Origin: Clostridia bacterium | GTDB lineage: Bacteria; Bacillota; Clostridia; Christensenellales; Aristaeellaceae | Assembly: GCA_900769075.1 (NCBI GenBank) | Contig: CAAGFE010000065.1 | Location: 1-64,000 of the forward strand | Direction of reading: 5' to 3' | DNA: 64,000 nt | Shown here: positions 8,083 to 16,366 of the stretch, piece after piece | How the letters are laid out: every line of letters starts with the position of its first letter | How positions within the stretch are numbered: the stretch's first letter is position 1 | Position numbers and translations under genes: made by a program | The notes under the pieces: model-generated | What the model was told of the DNA's origin: nothing | The model's database searches: none | What the model saw: only the letters and a program-made list of their open reading frames with translations

Positions 8083-9263
8083 GGCGGACGGCGCGCCCCT
8101 GGCCGGTTTCAATGACCGTGGAGGGGCTGAACATCGAGCGGTTTGTGCGCCGGGCAGGGGAAATGCAAATCCGCCTGACGGGCATGCGCAGACCCGGTTC
8201 GCGCAGGCTCACCGCGCTGATTGCGGAGGATGATCTGCCCAGGCTGCAGGAAATCGCGCTGGAGGGCGGCTGGACGCTGACGAAGGGCCGCCGAAGGGGC
8301 CTTGGCCTTGCCGCCGAATGGCTGAAGAAGCGCTGGCTCCTGGCCTTTGCCATCCTGGCGGCGGGCGCGGCGCTGCTGGCGGCGTCCCAGGTGGTGTGGG
8401 ATGTGCGGATTGAAAACGGCGGCACGTACGAGGCGGATATCCGTGCGGCCCTTGAGGAGATGGGCATTTCCGCGCCCCTGCTGCGCAGCCGGGTGGATCT
8501 GGGGCAGCTGCGGGATGCGCTGGAATGGCGGTATCCGCGCATCGCGTGGATGGAGTGCGGCTGGCGGGGGACAACGCTGGTGATCCGCCAGGTAGCGGGC
8601 GTTCTGCCCCGCACGGACGGCGAACCGGAGGGCGCATGGGACGTGGTGGCCCTGCGGGACGGCATCGTGAAAACGGTCGTGACCCGGGCCGGGACGCCGG
8701 TGGTCAAAGCCGGCGACTTCGTCCGCAAGGGCGATGTGCTCATCCGGGGAGAGGAGCGCACGGTGGAGGGCGGCATCCGCACCGTGGCGGCCCGGGGCAG
8801 CGTGCTCGCCAGGGTGTGGACGGGCGCTTCCGTGCGGATGAACGCGGTGGAAACGGTCACCGCCTATACCGGCCGGGAGGATACGGTCTGGACGCTCCGC
8901 ACACCCTGGTTTGACCTGTGGCGGATGGCGGACTGTCCCTTTGCGCAATACGACACGGCGGTGTCGGAAACGCGCCTGTGCGGCTTCTTTCTCCCCGTGA
9001 CGCTCCGGGTGGAAACGAGGCTGGAGGCGGACATCACAACCCGGCCCCGGGACATGGAGAGCCTTCAGGACGATGCCTGCGCCGCAGCCCGGCGCAAGCT
9101 GCAGGAAAAGCTGAGCGCGGAGGAATCGCTGATTGACATTTGGGAAAATTGTAGTATGATAGATACTGAGACCATAGTATCTGTCGCCATCGGTGAATTG
9201 CTGGTGGAAATCGGCAGACAGGCGCCTGCGGCCGGTATGGCGGCCCCCGGGCAGGCAGAATAA
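8079..9263 (+). CDS. yqfD: sporulation protein YqfD
   Basis: The 394-residue protein has one strong membrane segment near residues 87-105 (LAFAILAAGAALLAASQVVW) and a large extracytoplasmic domain. The domain includes the family's ISAPLLRSRVDLGQLRDALE region and a C-terminal part containing the DIWENCSM segment. YqfD is required for efficient sporulation in Bacillus and sits in the mother-cell membrane; its molecular role is unknown. The ATG overlaps the yqfC stop, so translation is probably coupled. Its last 130 bases contain a promoter for phoH. Confidence 0.85.
   Translation: MRRTARPWPVSMTVEGLNIERFVRRAGEMQIRLTGMRRPGSRRLTALIAEDDLPRLQEIALEGGWTLTKGRRRGLGLAAEWLKKRWLLAFAILAAGAALLAASQVVWDVRIENGGTYEADIRAALEEMGISAPLLRSRVDLGQLRDALEWRYPRIAWMECGWRGTTLVIRQVAGVLPRTDGEPEGAWDVVALRDGIVKTVVTRAGTPVVKAGDFVRKGDVLIRGEERTVEGGIRTVAARGSVLARVWTGASVRMNAVETVTAYTGREDTVWTLRTPWFDLWRMADCPFAQYDTAVSETRLCGFFLPVTLRVETRLEADITTRPRDMESLQDDACAAARRKLQEKLSAEESLIDIWENCSMIDTETIVSVAIGELLVEIGRQAPAAGMAAPGQAE
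9133..9160 (+). promoter_or_regulatory. internal promoter upstream of phoH
   Basis: TTGACA at 9133-9138 and TATGAT at 9155-9160 with a 16-base spacer lie inside the end of yqfD. They would let phoH and downstream genes be expressed in growing cells independently of sporulation. Confidence 0.6.
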
Positions 9264-9317
9264 GCACCAGAGCCGCGATAGCGCCGGCCAGACCGGCATG
9301 AAAGGAAGGCTTGTCCT

Positions 9318-10301
9318 TTGGCAACGACCCAGAAACTCCTTTTGTCCGTGGATTCCATGGATGCCTACATGACCCTCTTCGGCTTCAATGACCAGAATGT
9401 GGCGCTCATCGAGCAGGAATGCTCGGTGACCGTGTCCCTGCGCGGGGCAGAGCTTCATATCTCGGGCGAGGAAAATGACGTCGCCCTGGCCAAGGACGTG
9501 ATGGAGAAGCTCATGGAGATGATCCGCCGGGGCGACCTGGTGGATCGCAGCCGCATCCGCTATGCCATTGCGCTGGCGAGGGAAGGCAAGGTCGACATGA
9601 TCGACGAGATCCTCCGCTCCGTGGTGGCGATCACCCATCGGGGCAAGCAGATCCGCTGCAAAACCCTGGGGCAGCAGCAGTATGTGCAGACCATCCGGGA
9701 GCATGACCTGACCTTCGCCGTCGGGCCTGCCGGGACGGGCAAGACCTATCTGGCGATGGCCCTGGCGGTGGTGGCCCTCAAGAATAAGGAGATCGAGCGC
9801 ATCGTGCTGACCCGCCCCGCGGTGGAAGCGGGCGAGAAGCTGGGCTTCCTGCCCGGCGATATGTCCCAGAAGGTCGACCCTTACCTGCGCCCGCTCTATG
9901 ACGCGCTCTATGATTTCATGGGCGTGGACAGCTATCAGAAGCTGGTGGAGCGCGGGGTGGTGGAGGTGGCTCCGCTGGCCTACATGCGCGGCCGCACCCT
10001 GTCGGATTCCTTCATCATTCTGGATGAGGCGCAGAACACCACCTCCGAGCAGATGAAGATGTTCCTGACCCGCCTGGGCTTCAATTCGAAGGTGGTCGTC
10101 ACCGGGGACGTGACCCAGACCGACCTGCCCATGGGCAAGCGCTCCGGCCTGGCGGAGGCGCTGGAGATCCTGGAGGGCATCCCGGAGATCGGCATCGTCC
10201 GCCTGACCAGCAAGGATGTGGTGCGCCACGAGCTGGTGCAGCGCATCGTCGATGCCTATGATGCCTATTTCACCGCGAAAAAGCAATCGCCCCATGTCTG
10301 A
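9318..10301 (+). CDS. phoH: PhoH-family ATPase
   Basis: The 327-residue protein carries Walker A GPAGTGKTY near residue 135, the VLTRPAVEAGEKLGFLPGD segment and Walker B FIILDEAQNTT, all typical of PhoH (YqfE/YbeZ). PhoH is a cytoplasmic ATPase associated with ribosome maturation and RNA metabolism; it is commonly found next to YbeY. The start codon is TTG at 9318, preceded by AAAGGAAGG. It lies between yqfD and pgpH in the conserved order seen across Firmicutes. Confidence 0.92.
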   Translation: MATTQKLLLSVDSMDAYMTLFGFNDQNVALIEQECSVTVSLRGAELHISGEENDVALAKDVMEKLMEMIRRGDLVDRSRIRYAIALAREGKVDMIDEILRSVVAITHRGKQIRCKTLGQQQYVQTIREHDLTFAVGPAGTGKTYLAMALAVVALKNKEIERIVLTRPAVEAGEKLGFLPGDMSQKVDPYLRPLYDALYDFMGVDSYQKLVERGVVEVAPLAYMRGRTLSDSFIILDEAQNTTSEQMKMFLTRLGFNSKVVVTGDVTQTDLPMGKRSGLAEALEILEGIPEIGIVRLTSKDVVRHELVQRIVDAYDAYFTAKKQSPHV

Positions 10302-10357
10302 TGATCCGCCGCTGACGGCACCGTGCCGTGCATCAGCGGGATAAAGGAGATGAAACC

Positions 10358-12931
10358 ATGAGAAGAAAGGCAGAAAGCAGCCGCAGGGGCAGCTTCAGGC
10401 GGCTCATGACCTGGTTCCGCGGAACCAGCGCCAAGTGCGCAGCCATCATCCTGCTCGGCAGCATCCTGCTGTTTGCCATGTTTGCCCTGGCCTGCATCAC
10501 GGACCGGTACAGCCTGCAGGTGGGCGATATTGCCCATCAAACCATCATGGCCACCAAGGACGTGGAGGATACCGTCACCACCGAGCAGCACCGCAAGGCC
10601 GCGGCAGCCGCCGTGGAGGCGTCCTATCACCTGAAGGAGGGCGCGACGGAGGAAGTCCTCATGGCGCTGGATGACCTCTTTGCGGAGCTGGCGATGGTGC
10701 AGCAGTATGGGCAGAGCCTTCGCAGTGCGGCGGATTCCCCCGTGCTTTCCAGCATCCGCAGCTACAGCGCGGAGGAGATATCCTATGCCCAGTCCATGGT
10801 GAAGGGCATTTCGCTCACGGCCTATCAGGCCCGCGTGCTCTTGAGCACGCAGAGCGAATCCTTCAACACCATGGTCAGCGAGGTGCGCACGGCGGTGGAG
10901 AACGCGCTGAACACCACCATCCGGGAAGGCCAGGTGTCCAGCTCCATCAACAACATCAATGCCATCTGCAAATACCGGGTGGACAGCGATCTGACCAACT
11001 CCATCGTGCCGGTGGTGCTCAACGCGGTCATCAAGCCGAACATGGTGGTGGATGAGGTGGCCACCGAGGCGGCCCGTCAGGCGGCCCGCGACAGCGTGGA
11101 ACCGGTGATCTACAAGCAGGGGCAGAACATCGTCCGGGAAGGCGAGCGCGTCAGCTCCTATCAGATTGCGATGCTCTCCGCCCTGGGCCTGCTGGATTCG
11201 GCCCATATCGACCTGGCGGTTTACGGCGGCGCTGCCCTGATGGTGCTGGCCTCGGTCACCCTGCTGGTGCTGATGCTGAACATGCTCAACCCCGAAGCCC
11301 TGCGCGAGCCGCGCCAGGTGATCGTCATCATGCTGGTGATGCTCATCAGCGTGGGCCTGGGGGTGCTCAGCGTCAAGCTGATCAATGTGCATCTGGTGCC
11401 GGTGGCCCTGGGCGCCATGCTGCTGACGGGGCTGCTGGGGTCCCGGGTCGGGCTGACGGCAGGCATCTCCCTGTCCGTGATCCTCGCCAGCCTGTCCGCG
11501 GGCAGCAACGGCGCCTATGCCCAGGAAATGGTGCCCCTCCTGATGACCGGCATCATCGGCAGCGTGGTTGCCGTGAAGTTCCTAGCCGGCAAACCCCAGC
11601 GTGTGCGAACCGTCATCTGCGGCGTGCTGGTGGCCGGCGTGAACGTGGCGCTGATGATGGCCCATGGCCTCATGACCGCCGCGGATCTGCACAACACCAT
11701 GTCCAATGCGGTGTGGTCGATGGCGGGCGGCGTGATCAGCGGCTTGATTGCCGTCGGATTCCAGCCTGTGTTCGAGGCGGCCTTCAACCTGGCGACGCCC
11801 TCCAAGCTCCTGGAGCTGGCCAATCCGAATCAGCCCCTGCTGCGCCGTCTGCTGATGGAAGCCCCCGGCACCTATCATCATTCCATCATCGTGGCGAACC
11901 TGTCCGAGGCGGCGGCGGAAAGAATCGGCGCCAATCCGCTCCTGGCCCGCACCGGCGCTTATTTCCATGATATAGGCAAGCTCAAGCGCCCGCTGTACTT
12001 CAAGGAGAACCAGCGCGGCGATAACCCCCATGACCGCACGGATCCCTATGTGTCCGCCGCCATCCTGACCGCCCATACCTCCGATGGCCTGGCCCTGGCG
12101 CAGCGGTTCCACCTGCCGCCGGAGATTCAGCGGATCATCGTCGAGCATCACGGCGATACCCCGGTGATGTACTTCTACCATAAGGCGCTCCAGCAGGCGG
12201 ACGGCAAGCCGGTGGATATCAAGGACTTCCGCTATGGCGGCACCCGACCGTCCTCCAAGGAGAGCGCTATCGTGATGCTGGCGGACACCATTGAGGCCGC
12301 CGTGCGCTCCATGGCGGATCCCACGCCCCAGGCCATTCAGCGGTTTATCGAGCGCCTTGTGCGCGGCAAGATCGAGGACGGTCAGCTGAGCAATTCCCCC
12401 CTGTCCCTGCTGGACATCGACGGCATCTGCGAGGCCTTCTCCGCCGTGCTGAGCGGCGTGTTCCATGAGCGCATTGAGTACCCCACCGTGCAGCTGGCTC
12501 CCGATGCTAAGGCTGCCCCCGCCAAGCCCGTGGCCCAGACCACCGCGCCCACGCCCGTGGTCAATGCGGTCGCCCAGACAACGGCCCCGACCCCGGCGGT
12601 GAAGCCCGTGGCCCAGACCACCGCGCCCACGCCCGTGGTTAATGCGGCCGCCCAGACAACGGCCCCGACCCCGGCGGTGAAGCCCGTGGCCCAGACCACC
12701 GCACCCACGCCCGTGGTCAATGCGGTCGCCCAGACAACGGCCCCGACCCCTGCGGTGAAGCCCGTGGCCCAGACCACCGCACCTACGCCCGTGGTCAGCC
12801 CTGCCCCGCAGGCAACCGCGCCTGCAGCCCCTGTGCAGACGGAAACCCCTGCGCCGGCGGATGATACGGATCCCGAATCCGCCGAACCGCCGGTGCCCAC
12901 AGTCCCCGAGCAGAAGGAGGACAAGGCATGA
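10358..12931 (+). CDS. pgpH: 7TM-HD c-di-AMP phosphodiesterase (PgpH/YqfF family)
   Basis: The 857-residue membrane protein has an N-terminal helix, a large extracytoplasmic 7TMR-HDED-type domain, seven hydrophobic segments (residues about 285-490) and a cytoplasmic HD domain. The HD domain starts near residue 506 with YHHSIIVANL and includes the metal motif HDIGK near 537 and IVEHHGDTP. PgpH hydrolyses cyclic di-AMP to pApA. Beyond the HD domain the last 140 residues are Pro/Ala/Thr-rich and include 3.5 copies of a 26-residue repeat, which is unusual. The start at 10358 follows AAAGGAGA. The stop overlaps ybeY by four bases. Confidence 0.92.
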   Translation: MRRKAESSRRGSFRRLMTWFRGTSAKCAAIILLGSILLFAMFALACITDRYSLQVGDIAHQTIMATKDVEDTVTTEQHRKAAAAAVEASYHLKEGATEEVLMALDDLFAELAMVQQYGQSLRSAADSPVLSSIRSYSAEEISYAQSMVKGISLTAYQARVLLSTQSESFNTMVSEVRTAVENALNTTIREGQVSSSINNINAICKYRVDSDLTNSIVPVVLNAVIKPNMVVDEVATEAARQAARDSVEPVIYKQGQNIVREGERVSSYQIAMLSALGLLDSAHIDLAVYGGAALMVLASVTLLVLMLNMLNPEALREPRQVIVIMLVMLISVGLGVLSVKLINVHLVPVALGAMLLTGLLGSRVGLTAGISLSVILASLSAGSNGAYAQEMVPLLMTGIIGSVVAVKFLAGKPQRVRTVICGVLVAGVNVALMMAHGLMTAADLHNTMSNAVWSMAGGVISGLIAVGFQPVFEAAFNLATPSKLLELANPNQPLLRRLLMEAPGTYHHSIIVANLSEAAAERIGANPLLARTGAYFHDIGKLKRPLYFKENQRGDNPHDRTDPYVSAAILTAHTSDGLALAQRFHLPPEIQRIIVEHHGDTPVMYFYHKALQQADGKPVDIKDFRYGGTRPSSKESAIVMLADTIEAAVRSMADPTPQAIQRFIERLVRGKIEDGQLSNSPLSLLDIDGICEAFSAVLSGVFHERIEYPTVQLAPDAKAAPAKPVAQTTAPTPVVNAVAQTTAPTPAVKPVAQTTAPTPVVNAAAQTTAPTPAVKPVAQTTAPTPVVNAVAQTTAPTPAVKPVAQTTAPTPVVSPAPQATAPAAPVQTETPAPADDTDPESAEPPVPTVPEQKEDKA
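12524..12796 (+). repeat. 78-bp tandem repeat in the pgpH tail
   Basis: Three complete 78-bp units start at 12524, 12602 and 12680, followed by a partial one at 12758. Each unit encodes KPVAQTTAPTPVV joined to NAVAQTTAPTPAV or a close variant, so it is itself an internal duplication of about 13 codons. The copies are nearly identical in DNA, which points to recent expansion. Confidence 0.9.
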
Positions 12932-13818
12932 TCCTCCTGTGGCAGATGGATACTGAAGTCAACCCCTCCTGGCTGAGCCTGATGCAGACAGCCGCCGATT
13001 GCGCGCTCCTGACCGAGGGCGTGAAGCGGGAATGCGCCGTCTGCGTCCGCCTGTGCGACGATGACGCCATCCGCGAGATCAACCGGGCATACCGCGATGT
13101 GGATCGCGCCACGGACGTGCTGTCCTTCCCGACGGTGAACTATCCCGCCGGGGTGACGGCGGGCCAGGCGGATTCCTGCCTCCGCCGGGAGCTGGACGAT
13201 GAGCTGAACGCCTGCATGCTGGGCGACCTCATCCTGTCCGTGCCCCATGTGCTGGCCCAGGCGGAGGAGTACGGGCACTCGCCCGAGCGGGAGTGCGCCT
13301 ATCTGCTGGTGCATGGATTGTGCCACCTGATGGGCTACGACCATATGGAAGAAGATGACAAAAGGAGAATGCGCGCGATGGAAGAGAAAATCCTGACAGC
13401 CATCGGCCAGACCCGCGACGGGGAAGGCAGCGTGACGGACGAAACCCTGCTGGCCCTGGCCCGCGAGGCCATGAAGCGCTCCTATTCCCCTTATTCCCAC
13501 TATGCGGTGGGCGCGGCGCTGCTGTGCGCGGACGGGCGGATCTTCCAGGGCTGCAACATTGAGAATGCCTCCTTCGGCCTGACCAACTGCGCCGAGCGCA
13601 CGGCGATGTTCAAGGCCATCAGCGAAGGCGCGACGGAGTTCACCGCGATTGCGATTGCCGCCGGTGAAAGCGCCCCCTGGCCCTGCGGCGCGTGCCGGCA
13701 GGTGCTGAACGAATTTGCCCCGGGCATCCGCGTGCTGGTCACCTGGGACGGCGGACAGGACGAAATGTCCCTGAACGACCTGCTGCCCCATGGCTTCGGC
13801 CCCAATGACCTCGCCTGA
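12928..13818 (+). CDS. YbeY endoribonuclease fused to cytidine deaminase
   Basis: One uninterrupted 296-codon frame encodes two enzymes. Residues 1 to about 155 are YbeY, with the zinc motif HGLCHLMGYDH near 128-138; YbeY acts in 16S rRNA 3' maturation and ribosome quality control. Residues from about 168 are a cytidine deaminase with NIENASFGLTNCAERTA and PCGACRQVL, supplying the catalytic Glu and the zinc cysteines, for pyrimidine salvage. In Bacillus these are separate genes flanking dgkA, which is missing here. The junction has no stop and only an acidic linker (EEDDKRRMRAMEEK). Functional names ybeY and cdd apply to the halves. Confidence 0.9.
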   Translation: MILLWQMDTEVNPSWLSLMQTAADCALLTEGVKRECAVCVRLCDDDAIREINRAYRDVDRATDVLSFPTVNYPAGVTAGQADSCLRRELDDELNACMLGDLILSVPHVLAQAEEYGHSPERECAYLLVHGLCHLMGYDHMEEDDKRRMRAMEEKILTAIGQTRDGEGSVTDETLLALAREAMKRSYSPYSHYAVGAALLCADGRIFQGCNIENASFGLTNCAERTAMFKAISEGATEFTAIAIAAGESAPWPCGACRQVLNEFAPGIRVLVTWDGGQDEMSLNDLLPHGFGPNDLA

Positions 13819-13860
13819 TTCACGACCATTGTCCTTACAGAAAAGGAGATCAACTGTACC

Positions 13861-14754
13861 ATGGCTGAAAAGAAGTTCCGTTCCGGTTTTGTGACCATCG
13901 TGGGCCGTCCCAATGTGGGCAAGTCCACCCTGATGAACGCCCTGGTGGGCGAGAAGGTCGCCATCGTTTCCAACCGGCCCCAGACCACCCGCAACCGCAT
14001 CATGGGTGTGCTGACCCGTGAGGACTGGCAGATGGTGTTCCTGGATACCCCCGGCATTCACACCCCCCGCACCAAGCTGGGCAATTACATGATGCAGTCC
14101 GTCCGGGAAGCGATGGACGGCATGGACGGCATGATGGTGCTGGTGGATGCGACCCAGGTGGGGGAGCAGGATCGTTCCATCGTCAGGGAGATGGCCTCCA
14201 GGAAGGTGCCGAAGGTGCTGCTGCTGAACAAGATCGACCTGCTCCAGCCCGAAAAGCTGCTGGCGCTGATCGCTTCCTTTGCCGACAGCGGCTATGACGC
14301 CATCATCCCCATCAGCGCCAAGACCGGCGACGGCCTGGACATCCTGACCCGCACCCTGGCGGCAAAGCTGCCCGAGGGCCCCAAGTACTTTCCCGATGAC
14401 ATGATGACCGACCAGCCGGAGCGGCAGATCGTGGCGGAAATGATCCGCGAGAAGGCCCTGCTCCACCTGCGGGACGAGGTGCCCCACGGCATCGGCGTGG
14501 AAATCATGGGCATGAACAAGGAGTCCGATGATTTCATGGAGATTCATGCCACCATCTACTGCGAACGCGACGCCCACAAGGGCATCATCATCGGCAAGCG
14601 CGGGGCGATGCTCCAGCAGATCGGCAGCGAAGCGCGTCAGGATATCGAAAACCTGCTGAACATGCACGTCAACCTGAAGCTGTGGGTCAAGGTGCGCCCG
14701 GACTGGCGCAACCGCATGGATGACCTGCGCAACCTGGGCTACGAAAGCAAATAA
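13861..14754 (+). CDS. era: GTPase Era
   Basis: The 297-residue protein has G1 GRPNVGKST, G3 DTPGIHTPR and G4 NKIDLL, followed by a C-terminal KH domain with IIIGKRGAMLQQIGSEARQD. Era binds the 3' end of 16S rRNA and checks 30S assembly; it is a membrane-proximal cytoplasmic GTPase. Its position after phoH and ybeY agrees with a ribosome-maturation operon. The nearest purine-rich box is AAAGGAG about 12 bases upstream, a long spacing. Confidence 0.95.
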   Translation: MAEKKFRSGFVTIVGRPNVGKSTLMNALVGEKVAIVSNRPQTTRNRIMGVLTREDWQMVFLDTPGIHTPRTKLGNYMMQSVREAMDGMDGMMVLVDATQVGEQDRSIVREMASRKVPKVLLLNKIDLLQPEKLLALIASFADSGYDAIIPISAKTGDGLDILTRTLAAKLPEGPKYFPDDMMTDQPERQIVAEMIREKALLHLRDEVPHGIGVEIMGMNKESDDFMEIHATIYCERDAHKGIIIGKRGAMLQQIGSEARQDIENLLNMHVNLKLWVKVRPDWRNRMDDLRNLGYESK

Positions 14755-14763
14755 TGCGGATAT

Positions 14764-14798
14764 GCGGGATGCACGGCCGGCGGCGCATCCCGCGTTTT
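14764..14798 (+). terminator. rho-independent terminator after era
   Basis: GCGGGATGC at 14764-14772 pairs with GCATCCCGC at 14785-14793 and is followed by GTTTTCC. Confidence 0.7.
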
Positions 14799-14825
14799 CC
14801 ATCCGCACAAAAATCCCCTGTGTCA

Positions 14826-14854
14826 TTGACAGAACAGGGGGAAGCATGTATACT
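14826..14854 (+). promoter_or_regulatory. sigma-A-type promoter for glmM
   Basis: TTGACA at 14826-14831, a 17-base spacer and TATACT at 14849-14854, about 75 bases before the glmM start. Confidence 0.7.
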
Positions 14855-14927
14855 TACGCCTGTATGGCATTGTATTATGCTGCGGCATTTGTTGCTGCGT
14901 TCAACTGTCAGATGAAGGAGAACAATC

Positions 14928-16313
14928 ATGGGAAAGTATTTCGGTACCGACGGCTTCCGCGGGGAAGCAAACAAGAACCTGACGGCGGATCATGCGTACA
15001 AGGTGGGCCGCTTCCTGGGCTGGTACTTTGGGGAAAAGAAGCGCCGCGAGGGCAGCGGGGAAGCCGCGCGCATCGTGATCGGCAAGGATACCCGCCGCTC
15101 CAGCTACATGTTCGAGTATTCCCTGGTTGCGGGTCTGGTTGCTTCCGGCGCGGACGCCTATATGCTCCATGTGACCACCACGCCCTCCGTTGCCTATGTG
15201 GCCCGGGTGGATGAGTTTGACTGCGGCATCATGATTTCCGCCAGCCATAACCCCTATTTCGACAACGGCATCAAGCTCATCAACGGCCAGGGAGAAAAGA
15301 TGGATGAGGAAACCATCAATCTCGTGGAACAATACCTGGACGGCAGCGTCACCGTGTTTGGCGAAACCATGACCGAGGTGCCCTTCGCCGTCCGGGATCA
15401 CATCGGCCGCACGGTCGACTATGTTTCCGGCCGCAATCGCTACATCGGCTACCTGATTTCCCTGGGCCTGTATTCCTTCAAGGGCAAGCGCGTGGCGCTG
15501 GACTGCGCCAACGGCGCCGCCTGGAATATCGCCAAGTCCGTGTTTGACGCCCTGGGCGCTTCCACCTTCGTCATCAACGCCGATCCGGATGGCTTCAACA
15601 TCAACACCAACTGCGGCTCCACCCATATTCAGGGCCTGCAGCAGTTTGTGGTGGATCATCACTGCGATGTGGGCTTTGCCTACGATGGCGATACCGACCG
15701 CTGCCTGTGCGTGGATGAAACCGGCGCGGTGGTCGACGGCGACCACATCATGTACATCTACGGCAAATACATGCATGACAAGGGCCAGCTGCTGTCCAAT
15801 ACCGTGGTGACCACCGTCATGTCCAACTTCGGCCTGTTCCGCGCGCTGGAAGCCGCCGGGATTGACTACGCCAAAACCGCCGTGGGCGACAAGTACGTCT
15901 ATGAATACATGGTGGACAACAACTGCGCCTTTGGCGGCGAGCAGTCCGGCCATATCATCTTCCGCAACTATGCCTCCACGGGCGACGGCATCCTGACCAG
16001 CCTGAAGATGATGGAGGTCATGTGCGCGAAGAAAACCACCCTGCACAAGCTGGCCGGCGAGCTGACCGTTTATCCTCAGGAGCTGGTGAACGTCCGCGTG
16101 CACGACAAGGCAGCTGCCCGCAGCGATGCGGAGGTTCAGGCGGCTGTGCAGGCGGTGGCCGATCAGCTGGGCGAAACGGGCCGCGTGCTGGTGCGTGAGA
16201 GCGGCACGGAGCCGGTCATCCGGGTGATGGTCGAGGCGGAAAGCCAGGAAGCCTGCAAAGCGCTGTGCGAGCGGATTGTGGGCGTCATCCGGGAGAAGGG
16301 CCACGCGGTGTAA
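14928..16313 (+). CDS. glmM: phosphoglucosamine mutase
   Basis: The 461-residue protein follows the alpha-D-phosphohexomutase plan: N-terminal KYFGTDGFRGEANK, the catalytic serine loop MISASHNPYFDNGIK near residue 104, the metal loop YDGDTDRCL near 252, and the C-terminal phosphate-binding RESGTEPVIRVMVEA. It converts glucosamine-6-phosphate to glucosamine-1-phosphate for UDP-GlcNAc synthesis. It faces glmS, which makes its substrate, in convergent orientation. The start at 14928 is preceded by GAAGGAG. Confidence 0.94.
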   Translation: MGKYFGTDGFRGEANKNLTADHAYKVGRFLGWYFGEKKRREGSGEAARIVIGKDTRRSSYMFEYSLVAGLVASGADAYMLHVTTTPSVAYVARVDEFDCGIMISASHNPYFDNGIKLINGQGEKMDEETINLVEQYLDGSVTVFGETMTEVPFAVRDHIGRTVDYVSGRNRYIGYLISLGLYSFKGKRVALDCANGAAWNIAKSVFDALGASTFVINADPDGFNINTNCGSTHIQGLQQFVVDHHCDVGFAYDGDTDRCLCVDETGAVVDGDHIMYIYGKYMHDKGQLLSNTVVTTVMSNFGLFRALEAAGIDYAKTAVGDKYVYEYMVDNNCAFGGEQSGHIIFRNYASTGDGILTSLKMMEVMCAKKTTLHKLAGELTVYPQELVNVRVHDKAAARSDAEVQAAVQAVADQLGETGRVLVRESGTEPVIRVMVEAESQEACKALCERIVGVIREKGHAV

Positions 16314-16319
16314 CAGAAT

Positions 16320-16360
16320 ACAGCCCTCACTGACACTGCTGCCAGTGAGGGCTGTTTTTG
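16320..16360 (+). terminator. strong terminator between glmM and glmS
   Basis: ACAGCCCTCACTG at 16320-16332 pairs perfectly with CAGTGAGGGCTGT at 16343-16355, followed by five T on the plus strand. The minus-strand side has no T-run. Confidence 0.8.
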
Positions 16361-16366
16361 TGTGCT

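Noticed and set aside
12524..12796. CRISPR array
   Set aside because: Units are contiguous 78-bp coding repeats without unique spacers. The 60-bp glgB repeats are rejected for the same reason. No CRISPR array was seen anywhere in the window.
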